Shown here piece by piece: positions 24,815 to 32,935 of a stretch of DNA of 64,000 bases. The translations under genes and the position numbers were made by a program. The stretch lies in NCBI GenBank assembly GCA_963700955.1, contig CAVOZH010000011.1, forward strand, positions 620,001-684,000, in the 5' to 3' direction. This DNA comes from Nocardioides_C sp963700955 (GTDB lineage Bacteria; Actinomycetota; Actinomycetes; Propionibacteriales; Nocardioidaceae). The notes under the pieces are model-generated. The model saw nothing but the letters and a program-made list of their open reading frames with translations, did no database searches and had not been told where the DNA came from. The number at the start of each line of letters is the position of its first letter. The first letter of the stretch is position 1.

Positions 24815-24866
24815 TGCCCGGTCGTTGTTGTATCCCCCGTCAGCAACGGCCGGGTTTTTTCTTTTT
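24815..24866 (+). ncRNA. candidate very short sRNA with C-rich loop
   Basis: A transcript from the promoter at 24780-24808 would consist almost only of an 11-bp stem (24817-24827 with 24844-24854), a 16-base loop containing CCCCC, and a U-run. Loops rich in C can pair with G-rich ribosome sites, as in actinobacterial C-rich-loop RNAs such as 6C. This one has a single hairpin and is not confidently that family. The alternative is that it is merely the terminator of the upstream gene with a spurious promoter. Confidence 0.4.
24817..24866 (+). terminator. intrinsic terminator
   Basis: CCCGGTCGTTG pairs with CAACGGCCGGG (11 bp with one G-U), followed by TTTTTTCTTTTT. It is the only classical stem plus T-run terminator in the window, 95 bases after the DUF5926 stop. 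Confidence 0.8.
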
Positions 24867-24962
24867 CTCATGCCTGAACCCTTGTAACGCGGGGTTATGG
24901 ACGGTCCACGAGCGGCAAAGCGCTTGGGCAGCGTCCACAGCGCTGTGCCGGGTGCGACCGCT

Positions 24963-25502
24963 CTAGCCGGTCAGGCGCTCCGCGAGTCGGCTGATGTCCG
25001 CGTCCGTCATACCGCGGTCCTTCACGTACGCCGGCCCGCCCCCGTGTCGCAGGTCGAGGTGCTCGAGCAGCCTGGCCATCGTCTTGGGAGACGAGCGCTG
25101 CCGAGAGGCGACCTGCTCGCGCCGCTCGGGGTCGTCGATGCTCGCCAGCTCCTCGGCGAAGTACGGCGCCAGGCGGGCCTCTGTTTCGGCGTAGTCGTCG
25201 ACGATGGCTGTGCTGGGGGCTCCCAGGACGGCGAGGACCACCGCGACCAGGATCCCTGTGCGGTCCTTGCCGGCCGCGCAGTGCACCAGCACGCCGCCTT
25301 CCGGAGCATCAACGATGTGGCGGATGCCCTCGAGGGCCAGCACGTTCACGGTGGTGTCGGTGTCACCTGTGGGCTCGTCGGACCGGAACAGGCGACCGGG
25401 GCCGATGGGGCCTGAGGTCGTGGGGAGCCCTTCCAAGGTCCTGGCGTTGACGAAGCCCGGCCAGTCGCGATGACGGACGGGTGGGTCCGATGACGCACTC
25501 AT
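24963..25502 (-). CDS. tyrosine/serine phosphatase (IphP-like), internally shortened
   Basis: A 179-residue protein with the Cys-x5-Arg phosphatase loop HCAAGKDRTG (C75) and the N-terminal GRLFRSDE motif of the IphP family. Family members usually run about 240-270 residues, with some 100 residues between these two motifs including a VRTVIDLR strand. Here only about 35 residues separate them and that strand is gone. The C-terminal helices look normal. An in-frame internal deletion is likely, so catalytic competence is doubtful. Confidence 0.75.
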   Translation of the reverse strand: MSASSDPPVRHRDWPGFVNARTLEGLPTTSGPIGPGRLFRSDEPTGDTDTTVNVLALEGIRHIVDAPEGGVLVHCAAGKDRTGILVAVVLAVLGAPSTAIVDDYAETEARLAPYFAEELASIDDPERREQVASRQRSSPKTMARLLEHLDLRHGGGPAYVKDRGMTDADISRLAERLTG

Positions 25503-25602
25503 GTCCGGAACAGTAGCCGCGCGGATCGTCTTGCCTGTGTTGCTGAGTGTTGTGGCGTCGCGCTCGGTCTGATGCCGTTCCGGTGACACCGGGTCCGACT
25601 GG

Positions 25603-26460
25603 TCAGGGCTCCGGGTCGAAGGACAGCATGACCCCGTCGCCCACCCGTCGATAACCGATGGCCTGGTAGATGCCGTTCGACGTCGGGTTGGACAGGTCGG
25701 TGTAGAGCATGCAGCGGTGACCCGCGGCGAGCTGTGCGGACGTGGCGCCTGCGACGACCGCGCTCGCGTACCCGTGGCGCCGCTGCTCAGGCGGCGTGTA
25801 GACCCACGAGATCCGGCTGGTCCCGCCGGCCGGCGGCGATGCATAGGCCATGGAGACGGGAGCCGCGTCGTCCTCCCAGACCCACATCTCGCCGCGGCCG
25901 ATCCGGTCGGTCAGCATGTCGTCGCGGTCGGGGACAGGGTCGCCGATGTCCTCGAGGAAGCCGAGCGCCCACGTGTTCAGGAGCGGCGCGTCACCGGCTC
26001 CGGCAAGGCGGAGTGAGCCGGGCATCCCCGACGGAGGGGTGACGGCGGTCGCCTCGTAGACGCCCTCCTCCCGCAATGTGGAGACCTCACAGGGACGCAG
26101 CTCCCTCCAGCGACCCGCGAAGGCCTCGGCGGCGGGCCGGTTGCCGCCGACACCCGAGACCGGACGTCCCGAGGCGGACAGGTGGTCGGCGACGGCAGCG
26201 CCAACGGCGGGATCGCGCGTGGCGAGGTGTGGGAACCGCGGCGGAGTGTGCATCGCCACGGCGACCGGCGCTCCGTGCCGGCCCTCCGCCCACAACCAGC
26301 AGGGGTCGGCGAAGACGGAGGGATCTCTCAGCGCGTTGTGCAGGTTGGTCGCGACCACGCTCGTCAGGACCGGCTCGGCCTCGATCAGAGGAGCGACCTT
26401 CGCCACGAACGCAGCCGCATCCGGCGTGGCGTGGACCGTGAGGACGTGGCTGTCGCGCAT
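25603..26460 (-). CDS. GNAT family acetyltransferase
   Basis: A 285-residue two-part GNAT. The C-terminal domain carries WVYTPPEQRRHGYASAVVAGATSAQLAAG, the acetyl-CoA motif A (RRHGYAS), and ends with YQAIGYRRVGDGVMLSF. The N-terminal half is a degenerate GNAT-like region. The acceptor is unknown. The ATG at 26460 is used; an upstream in-frame GTG is possible because no ribosome site has clear spacing. Confidence 0.8.
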   Translation of the reverse strand: MRDSHVLTVHATPDAAAFVAKVAPLIEAEPVLTSVVATNLHNALRDPSVFADPCWLWAEGRHGAPVAVAMHTPPRFPHLATRDPAVGAAVADHLSASGRPVSGVGGNRPAAEAFAGRWRELRPCEVSTLREEGVYEATAVTPPSGMPGSLRLAGAGDAPLLNTWALGFLEDIGDPVPDRDDMLTDRIGRGEMWVWEDDAAPVSMAYASPPAGGTSRISWVYTPPEQRRHGYASAVVAGATSAQLAAGHRCMLYTDLSNPTSNGIYQAIGYRRVGDGVMLSFDPEP

Positions 26461-26670
26461 CGCTCCTGAGGCTCGTGCGTGCTCGTTCACCCGGCACATT
26501 CTGCACGCGAGCCAAGCGGCACGCCTTCTCATTTCCGCCGAGCTCCAGCGCGTGCCGGGGATGCGGATCGGCGTCGACGTACGGGACCGCTGTTGTCATG
26601 TAGGAGCCGCCGCTGCCTGTCATGGACTGCCTTCTGTCCTGGGTCAGCGAAGGTCGGTCCTGCGACGGGC

Positions 26671-27930
26671 CTACTCGAAGTCTCCGACGGAGACGGCCTC
26701 GGCCTCCTCGCGAGAGGGGTGCGCCGGGATCTGCTCCGCACCTCCTTCGACGTACTTGCGGCCGACGGCCATGACCAGGACGGCGATCAGGACGACACCG
26801 GCGCCCATCCAGAACGGCGCGTGGACGCTGACGTTCTCGCCGAGCTTGCCGGCGAGCCACGGTGCGACCGCGCCCCCGGAGAAGCGGACGAAGGAGTACG
26901 CCGCCGACGCGACCGGACGCTCGACGGGAGCCGCCCCCATCACGGCCTCGGTGATCAGCGTGTTGTTGATGCCGAGGAACGCGCCGGCGACGATGATCCC
27001 CACCACGAGGGCGGTCTTGTTCTCGGTGAGGACCGCCATCACGGCGAGGTCGGCCGCGAACAGCGCCAGCGAGCCGATCACCGTTGGAATGGTCCCGAGC
27101 CTCGCCTGCAGCCACGGAGCGGCGACCACCGAGGTGAACGCGAGCAGGATGCCCCAGCCGAAGAAGACCCACCCGACCTGGGAGGCCGTCATGTCGAGCG
27201 GGAACGGCGCGAAGGCGAGCAGCGTGAAGAAGCCCATGTTGTAGAAGAGCGCGGTGATCGCCACGGTGAGCAGGCCCGGGTAGCGCAGCGCCCTGAACGG
27301 GTCGGCGAGCGAGGTCTTGCGAGGTGCAGGGGGCGTCTTGGGCAGGAAGAACGCGGTCGCGACCAGCGCGATCGTCATCAGGGTCGCGACCCCGAAGAAA
27401 GGCGCCTTCCACGAGATCGACCCGAGCTGTCCGCCCAGGATCGGGCCCGAGGCGATACCGATCCCGAGCGCGGCCTCGAACAGGATGATCGCCTGGGCAA
27501 CTGACCCGCTTGCAGCCGACACGATGGTCGCCAGCGCGGTCGCGATGAACAGCGCGTTGCCGAGACCCCAGCCGGCCCGGAAGCCCACGATCGCGCCGAC
27601 CGTGTCGGAGGCGCCGGCGAGCGCCGAGAACACGATGATCAGGGCCAGGCCGCTGAGCAGAGTCCGCTTGGCGCCGATCCGGCTCGAGACCACGCCGGTG
27701 ATGAGCATGGCCACGCCCATCACGGCCATGTAGCTGGTGAACAGGAGCGAGACCTGGCTCGGCGAGGCGCCGAGCTCGTCGGCGATCGGCTTGAGGATGG
27801 GGTCCACGAGCCCGATGCCCATGAAGGCGATGACACAGGCGAAGGCGACTGCCCACACCGCGCGGGGCTGCTTGAGGATCGACGGCTGGTCGGCCACGGG
27901 TAGGTCGACGCTCGAGGTCTGGTTGGTCAC
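26671..27930 (-). CDS. MFS transporter (DHA1-like), MarR-linked
   Basis: A 419-residue, 12-helix major facilitator with motif A GVVSSRIGAKRTLLSG and GIASGPILGGQLGSISW after TM5 (motif C of exporters). It is translationally coupled to the MarR gene, whose stop overlaps this ATG by 4 bases. The operon order MarR then exporter is typical of drug or aromatic-compound efflux under MarR control. The substrate is unknown. Confidence 0.88.
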   Translation of the reverse strand: MTNQTSSVDLPVADQPSILKQPRAVWAVAFACVIAFMGIGLVDPILKPIADELGASPSQVSLLFTSYMAVMGVAMLITGVVSSRIGAKRTLLSGLALIIVFSALAGASDTVGAIVGFRAGWGLGNALFIATALATIVSAASGSVAQAIILFEAALGIGIASGPILGGQLGSISWKAPFFGVATLMTIALVATAFFLPKTPPAPRKTSLADPFRALRYPGLLTVAITALFYNMGFFTLLAFAPFPLDMTASQVGWVFFGWGILLAFTSVVAAPWLQARLGTIPTVIGSLALFAADLAVMAVLTENKTALVVGIIVAGAFLGINNTLITEAVMGAAPVERPVASAAYSFVRFSGGAVAPWLAGKLGENVSVHAPFWMGAGVVLIAVLVMAVGRKYVEGGAEQIPAHPSREEAEAVSVGDFE

Positions 27931-28370
27931 TGGACTCCTTGGTCTGCGGGGAGAAGGTGCTCGAGGAGGGCTACCGCGGCCGCGACGTCGCTGACGTCAT
28001 GGCACGGGTCCGCCTCCAGCCGTTCGGCGACGACGGCGCCGATGCGGCGTCGCGCGTCGTCGAGCACGGTGGTGCCGGCCTCGGACAGCTCGATCAGCGA
28101 CGAGCGGGCGTCGGCCGGGTTCGGTGTCTTGGTGACCCATCCCTTGTTCACGAGGTTCTGCACCGCCCCGGACATGGTCGGCTGCGAGCAGCGGTCCGCC
28201 TGGGCCAGCCGGCTGATCCCGACCGGTCCGAGCTCGTCGAGCTGCGCGAGGAGGCGCAGCGTCGCCGCGGGTATCTCAGGTGCGGTGAGTCTGCTGACCG
28301 CCCGGCCGAGTCGGGAGGCGTAGGTCACCAGCGCCGCGCTGAGCGCCTCGACGTCGGTATCCGGGATCAC
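27927..28370 (-). CDS. MarR family regulator
   Basis: A 147-residue winged-helix protein with LRLLAQLDELGPVGISRLAQADRCSQPTMSGAVQNLVNKGWV as helices 2-4 and DARSSLIELSEAG as the wing. The GTG at 28370 is taken because TATATT (28378-28383, minus strand) ends 7 bases upstream; longer forms would translate through a CATAGG/CCTATG palindrome that looks like the operator. It probably represses itself and the MFS exporter. Confidence 0.87.
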   Translation of the reverse strand: MIPDTDVEALSAALVTYASRLGRAVSRLTAPEIPAATLRLLAQLDELGPVGISRLAQADRCSQPTMSGAVQNLVNKGWVTKTPNPADARSSLIELSEAGTTVLDDARRRIGAVVAERLEADPCHDVSDVAAAVALLEHLLPADQGVQ

Positions 28371-28381
28371 TCGACGCAATA

Positions 28382-28400
28382 TACATAGGACCCCTATGCA
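28382..28400. promoter_or_regulatory. candidate MarR operator
   Basis: CATAGG (28384-28389), 3 bases, CCTATG (28393-28398) with flanking TA/CA symmetry. It abuts and slightly overlaps the marR -10 hexamer. Confidence 0.55.
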
Positions 28401-28454
28401 AGTCACCAGGAGTCAGGTGAGCCGGACCTGTGCCTGTTGGGGTACGTGGGGCCC

Positions 28455-28460
28455 TAGGCT
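28455..28460 (+). promoter_or_regulatory. -10 box of Nudix gene
   Basis: TAGGCT ends 7 bases before the GTG at 28468 and fixes that start. Confidence 0.4.
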
Positions 28461-28467
28461 GCGGGCC

Positions 28468-28968
28468 GTGAGCCAGCCGAACCTCCGCCACTCCGCCCGG
28501 GCGCTCCTCGTCGACGGGGGTGACGCCGTACTCCTGTGCCGCTTCGACTTCCGTGACCGCGGTGGGCCGGTCGTGTGGGCTGCGCCGGGTGGCGGCATGG
28601 ACCCGGGGGAGACCGAGCTCGACTGCCTACGTCGCGAGCTGGTCGAGGAGGTGGGCCTCGAGCTCACGGGGACGCCGCAGAAGGTCTGGCGGCACGAGGT
28701 GGTCGAGGCCGGCCACGCCTCGGGGTACGACGGGGTGGTGAACCACTACTTCCTCGTCCGCACGGACCGGTTCACGCCGCGCGGCGCCTTCACCGACGAG
28801 GAGCTCGCCGCCGAGGGAGTCACGGACTTCGCCTGGTGGCCGCTGCAGGACATCGCCGGCTACACCGGGACGGACCTGTTCTCACCGCGCCGGTTGGGGT
28901 CTCACCTGACCGAGCTGTTCCGAAGCGGCGTGCCTGCGGCTCCGGTGGAGCTCGGACTGCACGACTGA
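28468..28968 (+). CDS. Nudix hydrolase
   Basis: A 166-residue Nudix protein with a complete box GGGMDPGETELDCLRRELVEEVGL (residues 41-64, key residues G, E, RE, EE). It hydrolyses nucleoside diphosphate-linked compounds; the substrate is not predictable. It is divergent from the MarR-MFS operon and convergent with arcA. Confidence 0.9.
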   Translation: MSQPNLRHSARALLVDGGDAVLLCRFDFRDRGGPVVWAAPGGGMDPGETELDCLRRELVEEVGLELTGTPQKVWRHEVVEAGHASGYDGVVNHYFLVRTDRFTPRGAFTDEELAAEGVTDFAWWPLQDIAGYTGTDLFSPRRLGSHLTELFRSGVPAAPVELGLHD

Positions 28969-29044
28969 CCGAGGGCTGCGGGGAGCACTCCGGGGCGTAG
29001 CACGACCGTGCTACCAACGCGACCAGGACCTCTGCGCAGCCCGC

Positions 29045-30283
29045 TCAGATCGGGTCGCGGGTGATCGGGCAGGACATGCAGCGCGGGCCGCCGCGGCCCG
29101 ATCCGAGCTCCGACCCGGCGATGGCGACGACCTCGATCCCGGCCTCCTCGAGGCGGCTGTTGGTCTCGACGTTGCGCTCGTAGGCAACGGCAACCCGAGG
29201 TGCGAGAGCCAGGGTGTTGTTGCCGTCGTCCCACTGCTCGCGCTCGGCGGTGACCGGGTCGAGACCGGTGTCGATCTGGTGCAGCGTGTCGATGCTCATC
29301 GCCTTCGCCGCCGCGACGAGGAACGGCTCGGGCTCCGTGACCTCGAGGACCAGGTCCCGGTCGGAGTGGCCGTTGCGGTCCACGACGGTCACGGTGTACG
29401 CCTGCAGATGGTCGGCGACGTTCGGGTACATCACGATCTTGTCGACGTCGACCATCGTGCAGACGGTGTCGAGGTGCATCGTCGCCCGCTCCTGCGCGAT
29501 CGGCACGGCGAGCACGGTGTGTGCCAGGTCCTCGCGGAACGCCTGCCGCGCGAGCCGCTCGGCGCCCGCAGGCGTGGTGCGCTCGCCGACGCCGATCGCG
29601 ATCACGCCCGGAGCGAGAAGGAGTACGTCGCCACCCTCCACGTGCTCCCGCTCCCAGCCGTGGATCTTCTGGGTCCCCTGGAAGCGGGGGTGGTCGCGGT
29701 AGATCAGCTCGGTCAGCTGGGTCTCGCGCTCGCGCGCGGGCATGGCGAGGGACGTGATCGCGACCCGGTCCTGGACCCACACGCTGGAGTCGCGGGTGAA
29801 GAGCAGGTTCGGCAGCGGGTCGATCAGGAAGTCGTCGCTGGCCAGGAGGCTCGTGACGAGGCCGAAGCCGCCGCGCACCTCGTCGTTGCGCACCCCGGCG
29901 GTCAGGAACGCCGCGAGCTGCTCGGGGTCCTGGTCGTGCAGCGCGTCGGTGAGGTAGTCCCGCAACGTGTCGCCGAGGTGCAGGCTCGACATCGCGCCTG
30001 CGATCGCGTGCTCACGCGCCTCGGGGGTCTGCAACGTCTCCACCAGCAGCTCGGTCAGGTAGAGCACCTCGACGCCGCGGTCACGCAGCGCCTGCGCGAA
30101 GGCGTCGTGCTCGTCCTGGGCGCGGCTGACCCACGGGATCCCGTCGAAGAGGAGCTTGTCGTTGTTGCGGGGGGTGAGCCGCTTCAGCTCCGGGCCGGGA
30201 CGGTGCAGCATCACCGTGCGCAGCCGGCCGACCTCGCTGTTCGCGCCGTGCTTCAGTCCGTCGTTCCCACCCTGGCTGATCAT
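29045..30283 (-). CDS. arcA: arginine deiminase
   Basis: A 412-residue ADI with NLLFTRDSS (substrate-binding FTRD), HVEGGDVL, ERATMHLDTVCTM, and the catalytic cysteine C402 in GGPRCMSCP close to the C-terminus. It converts arginine to citrulline and ammonia. No arcB, arcC or arcD lies in the window, so it may act alone in arginine turnover. The ATG at 30283 lies 7 bases after TACGCT (minus strand, 30291-30296). Confidence 0.95.
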   Translation of the reverse strand: MISQGGNDGLKHGANSEVGRLRTVMLHRPGPELKRLTPRNNDKLLFDGIPWVSRAQDEHDAFAQALRDRGVEVLYLTELLVETLQTPEAREHAIAGAMSSLHLGDTLRDYLTDALHDQDPEQLAAFLTAGVRNDEVRGGFGLVTSLLASDDFLIDPLPNLLFTRDSSVWVQDRVAITSLAMPARERETQLTELIYRDHPRFQGTQKIHGWEREHVEGGDVLLLAPGVIAIGVGERTTPAGAERLARQAFREDLAHTVLAVPIAQERATMHLDTVCTMVDVDKIVMYPNVADHLQAYTVTVVDRNGHSDRDLVLEVTEPEPFLVAAAKAMSIDTLHQIDTGLDPVTAEREQWDDGNNTLALAPRVAVAYERNVETNSRLEEAGIEVVAIAGSELGSGRGGPRCMSCPITRDPI

Positions 30284-30347
30284 GGGGCGAAGCGTAACGC
30301 CCCAGGCCACCAAGTTCTCAGCCCGGAACGGCGGCTCCTCTCATCCC

Positions 30348-30950
30348 TCAGCTGACCAGCTCGTAGAAGGTCACCGCAGCGAGCAACAGGCAGACCGCGG
30401 CGCCGATGTAGTGGAGCAGGGCGAGCCTCATGTAGCGCAGCAGGACCCGGCCCGCGATGACCGCGAGACCTGAGACGACCAGCAGCGCTCCCCAGGCACC
30501 GATGAAGACGCTGAACGGCTGCTCGTACTTCGCCACCAGGCTCATCGTGAGCAGCTGGGAGAGGTCGCCCCACTCGGCGGCGAACAGCACGAGGAACGAC
30601 GCCCCGATCGCCTTGAGCCCGGTCTTGGACTCCGACACCCTCGCGGCGTACTCCTCCTCCGCCTCGATCTCCCCCGCCTCGGCGCCCGGTGCGGACCGGA
30701 ACAGCACGACGGCGCCGATCAGGAAGATCGCCAGCGCGACGCTGTGGATCAGCACCGGCGGCAGCAGCGTGGCGAGATGTCCGGCCGTCACGCCGATCAG
30801 GGTCTGGATCAAGAAGGCGAGCCCGACTCCGATCCAGACCATCAGCGGCCGGTACCTCGTCGACAGCACGAGTGCGGCGATGAAGGTCTTGTCGGGCAGC
30901 TCGACCACGAAGATTGCGGCGAAGGTCAGCGCGATGACAGCGAGGTCCAT
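30348..30950 (-). CDS. TMEM165/GDT1 family (UPF0016) cation exporter
   Basis: A 200-residue protein with six hydrophobic helices in two repeats. The usual E-x-G-D-K-T signatures appear as ELPDKT (residues 17-22) and EWGDLS (126-131); the first has Pro for Gly and the second Leu for Lys. The family moves Mn2+ or Ca2+ out of the cytoplasm. It lies directly downstream of larB-larC, 55 bases apart and in the same direction. No Mn riboswitch is visible in that gap. Confidence 0.85.
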   Translation of the reverse strand: MDLAVIALTFAAIFVVELPDKTFIAALVLSTRYRPLMVWIGVGLAFLIQTLIGVTAGHLATLLPPVLIHSVALAIFLIGAVVLFRSAPGAEAGEIEAEEEYAARVSESKTGLKAIGASFLVLFAAEWGDLSQLLTMSLVAKYEQPFSVFIGAWGALLVVSGLAVIAGRVLLRYMRLALLHYIGAAVCLLLAAVTFYELVS

Positions 30951-31005
30951 GGGTGTGACGGGTCCTTGGGGCTTGGGGTTCGAACGGCCTGATGGGGGAC
31001 GTCGG

Positions 31006-32208
31006 TCAGGTGCTGTCGAGGGCGCGGGACAGGGCGACCGCCTCGGCGAGGACGTCCTTGACGGCCCGGCCGGTCGCCTCGGCCACGACGACCAGGTCGT
31101 CGTACTCCGGCTGCGCGTTGACCAGGACGCCCTCGAGCAGGGCGAGCTTCACGTGGACGGTGTGGCCGTCGAGCTCGATCGTGCGCATCTCGCGGTCGAG
31201 GGCATGCTTGCCGATGGCGAGCTCCCGGACGCCGATCGTGGAGGTCTGTCGGAAGATCTCCGCCCGCACCGCCGGGGCCCGGTCGCCGCTGACGAGCACG
31301 TGCAGTGTGTGGGCGGGTCGGCCCTTCTTCATGACGATCGGGCTCAGCCACGCGTCGGAGGCCCCGGCCGCGAGGAGCGCGGAGATGACGTTCGGCCACA
31401 GGCGCGGGTCGAGGTCGTCGACGTTGGTCTCGATCAGCAGCGGCTCGTGGGTGCCGTGCTCGGCGGCCGGCGAGCTCGTCGAGACCCCGACGAAGAGCCG
31501 CAGGACGTTCGTGTGGCCCTCCGGGTCGCGCCCCCCGGCGCCCACGCCCACCGCGTCGACGGTCATCGCGGGCTGCGGGCCGTATCCGGTGGCGTTCGCG
31601 GTGAGCAGCGCGGCGCCGGTCGGCGTGCACAGCTCCATCGCGGGCGCCGACGGCGGACCGGAGTACGACGGCCGCCCCCGGAGCAGCGAGGCGACGGCCG
31701 GAGGTGGCACGGGCATCGAGCCGTGGGCGCCGCGGACCGAGCCGGAGCCGACGGCCACAGGTGACACGACGAGCTGTTCGAGGCCGAGGTGCTCGAGCCC
31801 GGCGCACACTCCGACGACGTCGGCGATGGCGTCGAGGGCGCCCACCTCGTGGAAGTGCACCTCGTCGGGGGTCGTGCCGTGCACCTCCGCCTCCGCGACG
31901 GCGAGACGCTCGAAGGTGGCATGGGCCCGGCGCCGGACCGAGTCGGCCAGGTCGGCCTCGGTGAGGAGGGCGGCGATGTCGCGCCAGGTGCGGTGGGTCG
32001 TGCTGTCGGCAACCTCGACATGGCACCGGGTGGCGGCGAAGCCGTTGCGGGTGACCTGCTCGGCGTGCAGTGCGACGTGTTCAGGGGCCACGGCGTCGAC
32101 CGCGGACGTGATCACCTCGAGGGGGGTGCCTGCGCCGACCAGGGCGCCGAGGAGCATGTCACCGCTGGCGCCGGAGGACGCGTCGACCCAGCCGATGCCG
32201 CCGCTCAC
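31006..32208 (-). CDS. larC: nickel insertion protein LarC (NPN cofactor)
   Basis: A 400-residue LarC/UPF0272 protein. The N-terminal GWVDASSGASGDMLLGAL and DEVHFHEVGALDAIADVVG motifs are diagnostic, and ETNVDDLDPRLWP and MKKGRPAHTL mark the C-terminal half. It inserts Ni into the pincer nucleotide cofactor of lactate racemase-type enzymes. It is one continuous frame, whereas some species need a frameshift. The GTG at 32208 overlaps the larB stop by 4 bases. Confidence 0.92.
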   Translation of the reverse strand: MSGGIGWVDASSGASGDMLLGALVGAGTPLEVITSAVDAVAPEHVALHAEQVTRNGFAATRCHVEVADSTTHRTWRDIAALLTEADLADSVRRRAHATFERLAVAEAEVHGTTPDEVHFHEVGALDAIADVVGVCAGLEHLGLEQLVVSPVAVGSGSVRGAHGSMPVPPPAVASLLRGRPSYSGPPSAPAMELCTPTGAALLTANATGYGPQPAMTVDAVGVGAGGRDPEGHTNVLRLFVGVSTSSPAAEHGTHEPLLIETNVDDLDPRLWPNVISALLAAGASDAWLSPIVMKKGRPAHTLHVLVSGDRAPAVRAEIFRQTSTIGVRELAIGKHALDREMRTIELDGHTVHVKLALLEGVLVNAQPEYDDLVVVAEATGRAVKDVLAEAVALSRALDST

Positions 32209-32903
32209 CGGGCGGCCCGCGCGACCCGCGCCGCGAACACCCCGGCACCGAAGCCGTTGTCGATGTTGACCACGGTGACCCCCGGGGCGCACGAGTTGAG
32301 CATCCCGAGCAGTGCGGCCACCCCGCCGAAGGAGGCGCCGTAGCCGACGCTCGTGGGCACCGCGACGAGCGGAACCCCGGTCAGCCCGCCGACCACACTC
32401 GGCAGGGCGCCCTCCATGCCGGCCACCACGATCAGGCAGTTGGCGGTGAGCAGCTCCTCACGGGCGGCCAGGATCCGGTGCAGCCCGGACACGCCGACGT
32501 CGTTGACCAGCTTCACGCCGGCGCCGTAGACCCGAGCGGTGAGGGCGGCCTCCGCGGCGACAGGCGCGTCCGACGTACCGGCGGAGACGACCGCGACCGT
32601 GCCCTGTGCCTGAGGCAGGGGGCCAACCGTGATGGCCCGGGCGACCTCGTCGACGACCACGTCGGGGACCTGGTCGACCACGGCCTCGATGACCGGGTCG
32701 CTCAGACGCGTCGCCAGGATGGCCCGGTCAGGATGGGCTGAACGCAGGGTCTGCAGGATCTCGACGACCTGGTCGGCGGTCTTGCCGGCGCCGTACACGA
32801 CCTCCGGGTCGCCGGTGCGGGCTGCCCGGTCGGTGTCGAGCCGGGCGTACCCGAGGTCCGAGACCCCGGGGCCGGCAGGCTTGTCCACGGGCTGGTCGGT
32901 CAT
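32205..32903 (-). CDS. larB: pyridinium-3,5-biscarboxylate mononucleotide synthase LarB
   Basis: A 232-residue protein with the PurE-like C-terminal core AVVSAGTSDAPVAAEAA, VVAGMEGALPSVVGGL and VPTSVGYGASFGGVAALLGMLNSCAPGV. It carboxylates and hydrolyses nicotinate adenine dinucleotide to the pincer cofactor precursor. It is coupled to larC. TAGATT (minus strand, 32911-32916) ends 7 bases before the ATG. It is divergent from pheA. Confidence 0.92.
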   Translation of the reverse strand: MTDQPVDKPAGPGVSDLGYARLDTDRAARTGDPEVVYGAGKTADQVVEILQTLRSAHPDRAILATRLSDPVIEAVVDQVPDVVVDEVARAITVGPLPQAQGTVAVVSAGTSDAPVAAEAALTARVYGAGVKLVNDVGVSGLHRILAAREELLTANCLIVVAGMEGALPSVVGGLTGVPLVAVPTSVGYGASFGGVAALLGMLNSCAPGVTVVNIDNGFGAGVFAARVARAAR

Positions 32904-32923
32904 GCGCCCGAATCTATCTCCCC

Positions 32924-32929
32924 TAGAGT
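32924..32929 (+). promoter_or_regulatory. -10 box of pheA
   Basis: TAGAGT ends 6 bases before the GTG at 32936; it sits back to back with the larB -10. Confidence 0.45.
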
Positions 32930-32935
32930 TGACGG

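Noticed and set aside
26461..26670. Hidden gene in the 210-base gap between GNAT and MFS genes
   Set aside because: No frame has a start, ribosome site and sensible composition; only two similar CCGCTG...TGTCATG stretches were noticed, too weak to call.
30951..31005. Manganese (yybP-ykoY) riboswitch before the GDT1-like gene
   Set aside because: The gap is only 55 bases and lacks the conserved riboswitch core; the gene is probably read from the larB promoter.
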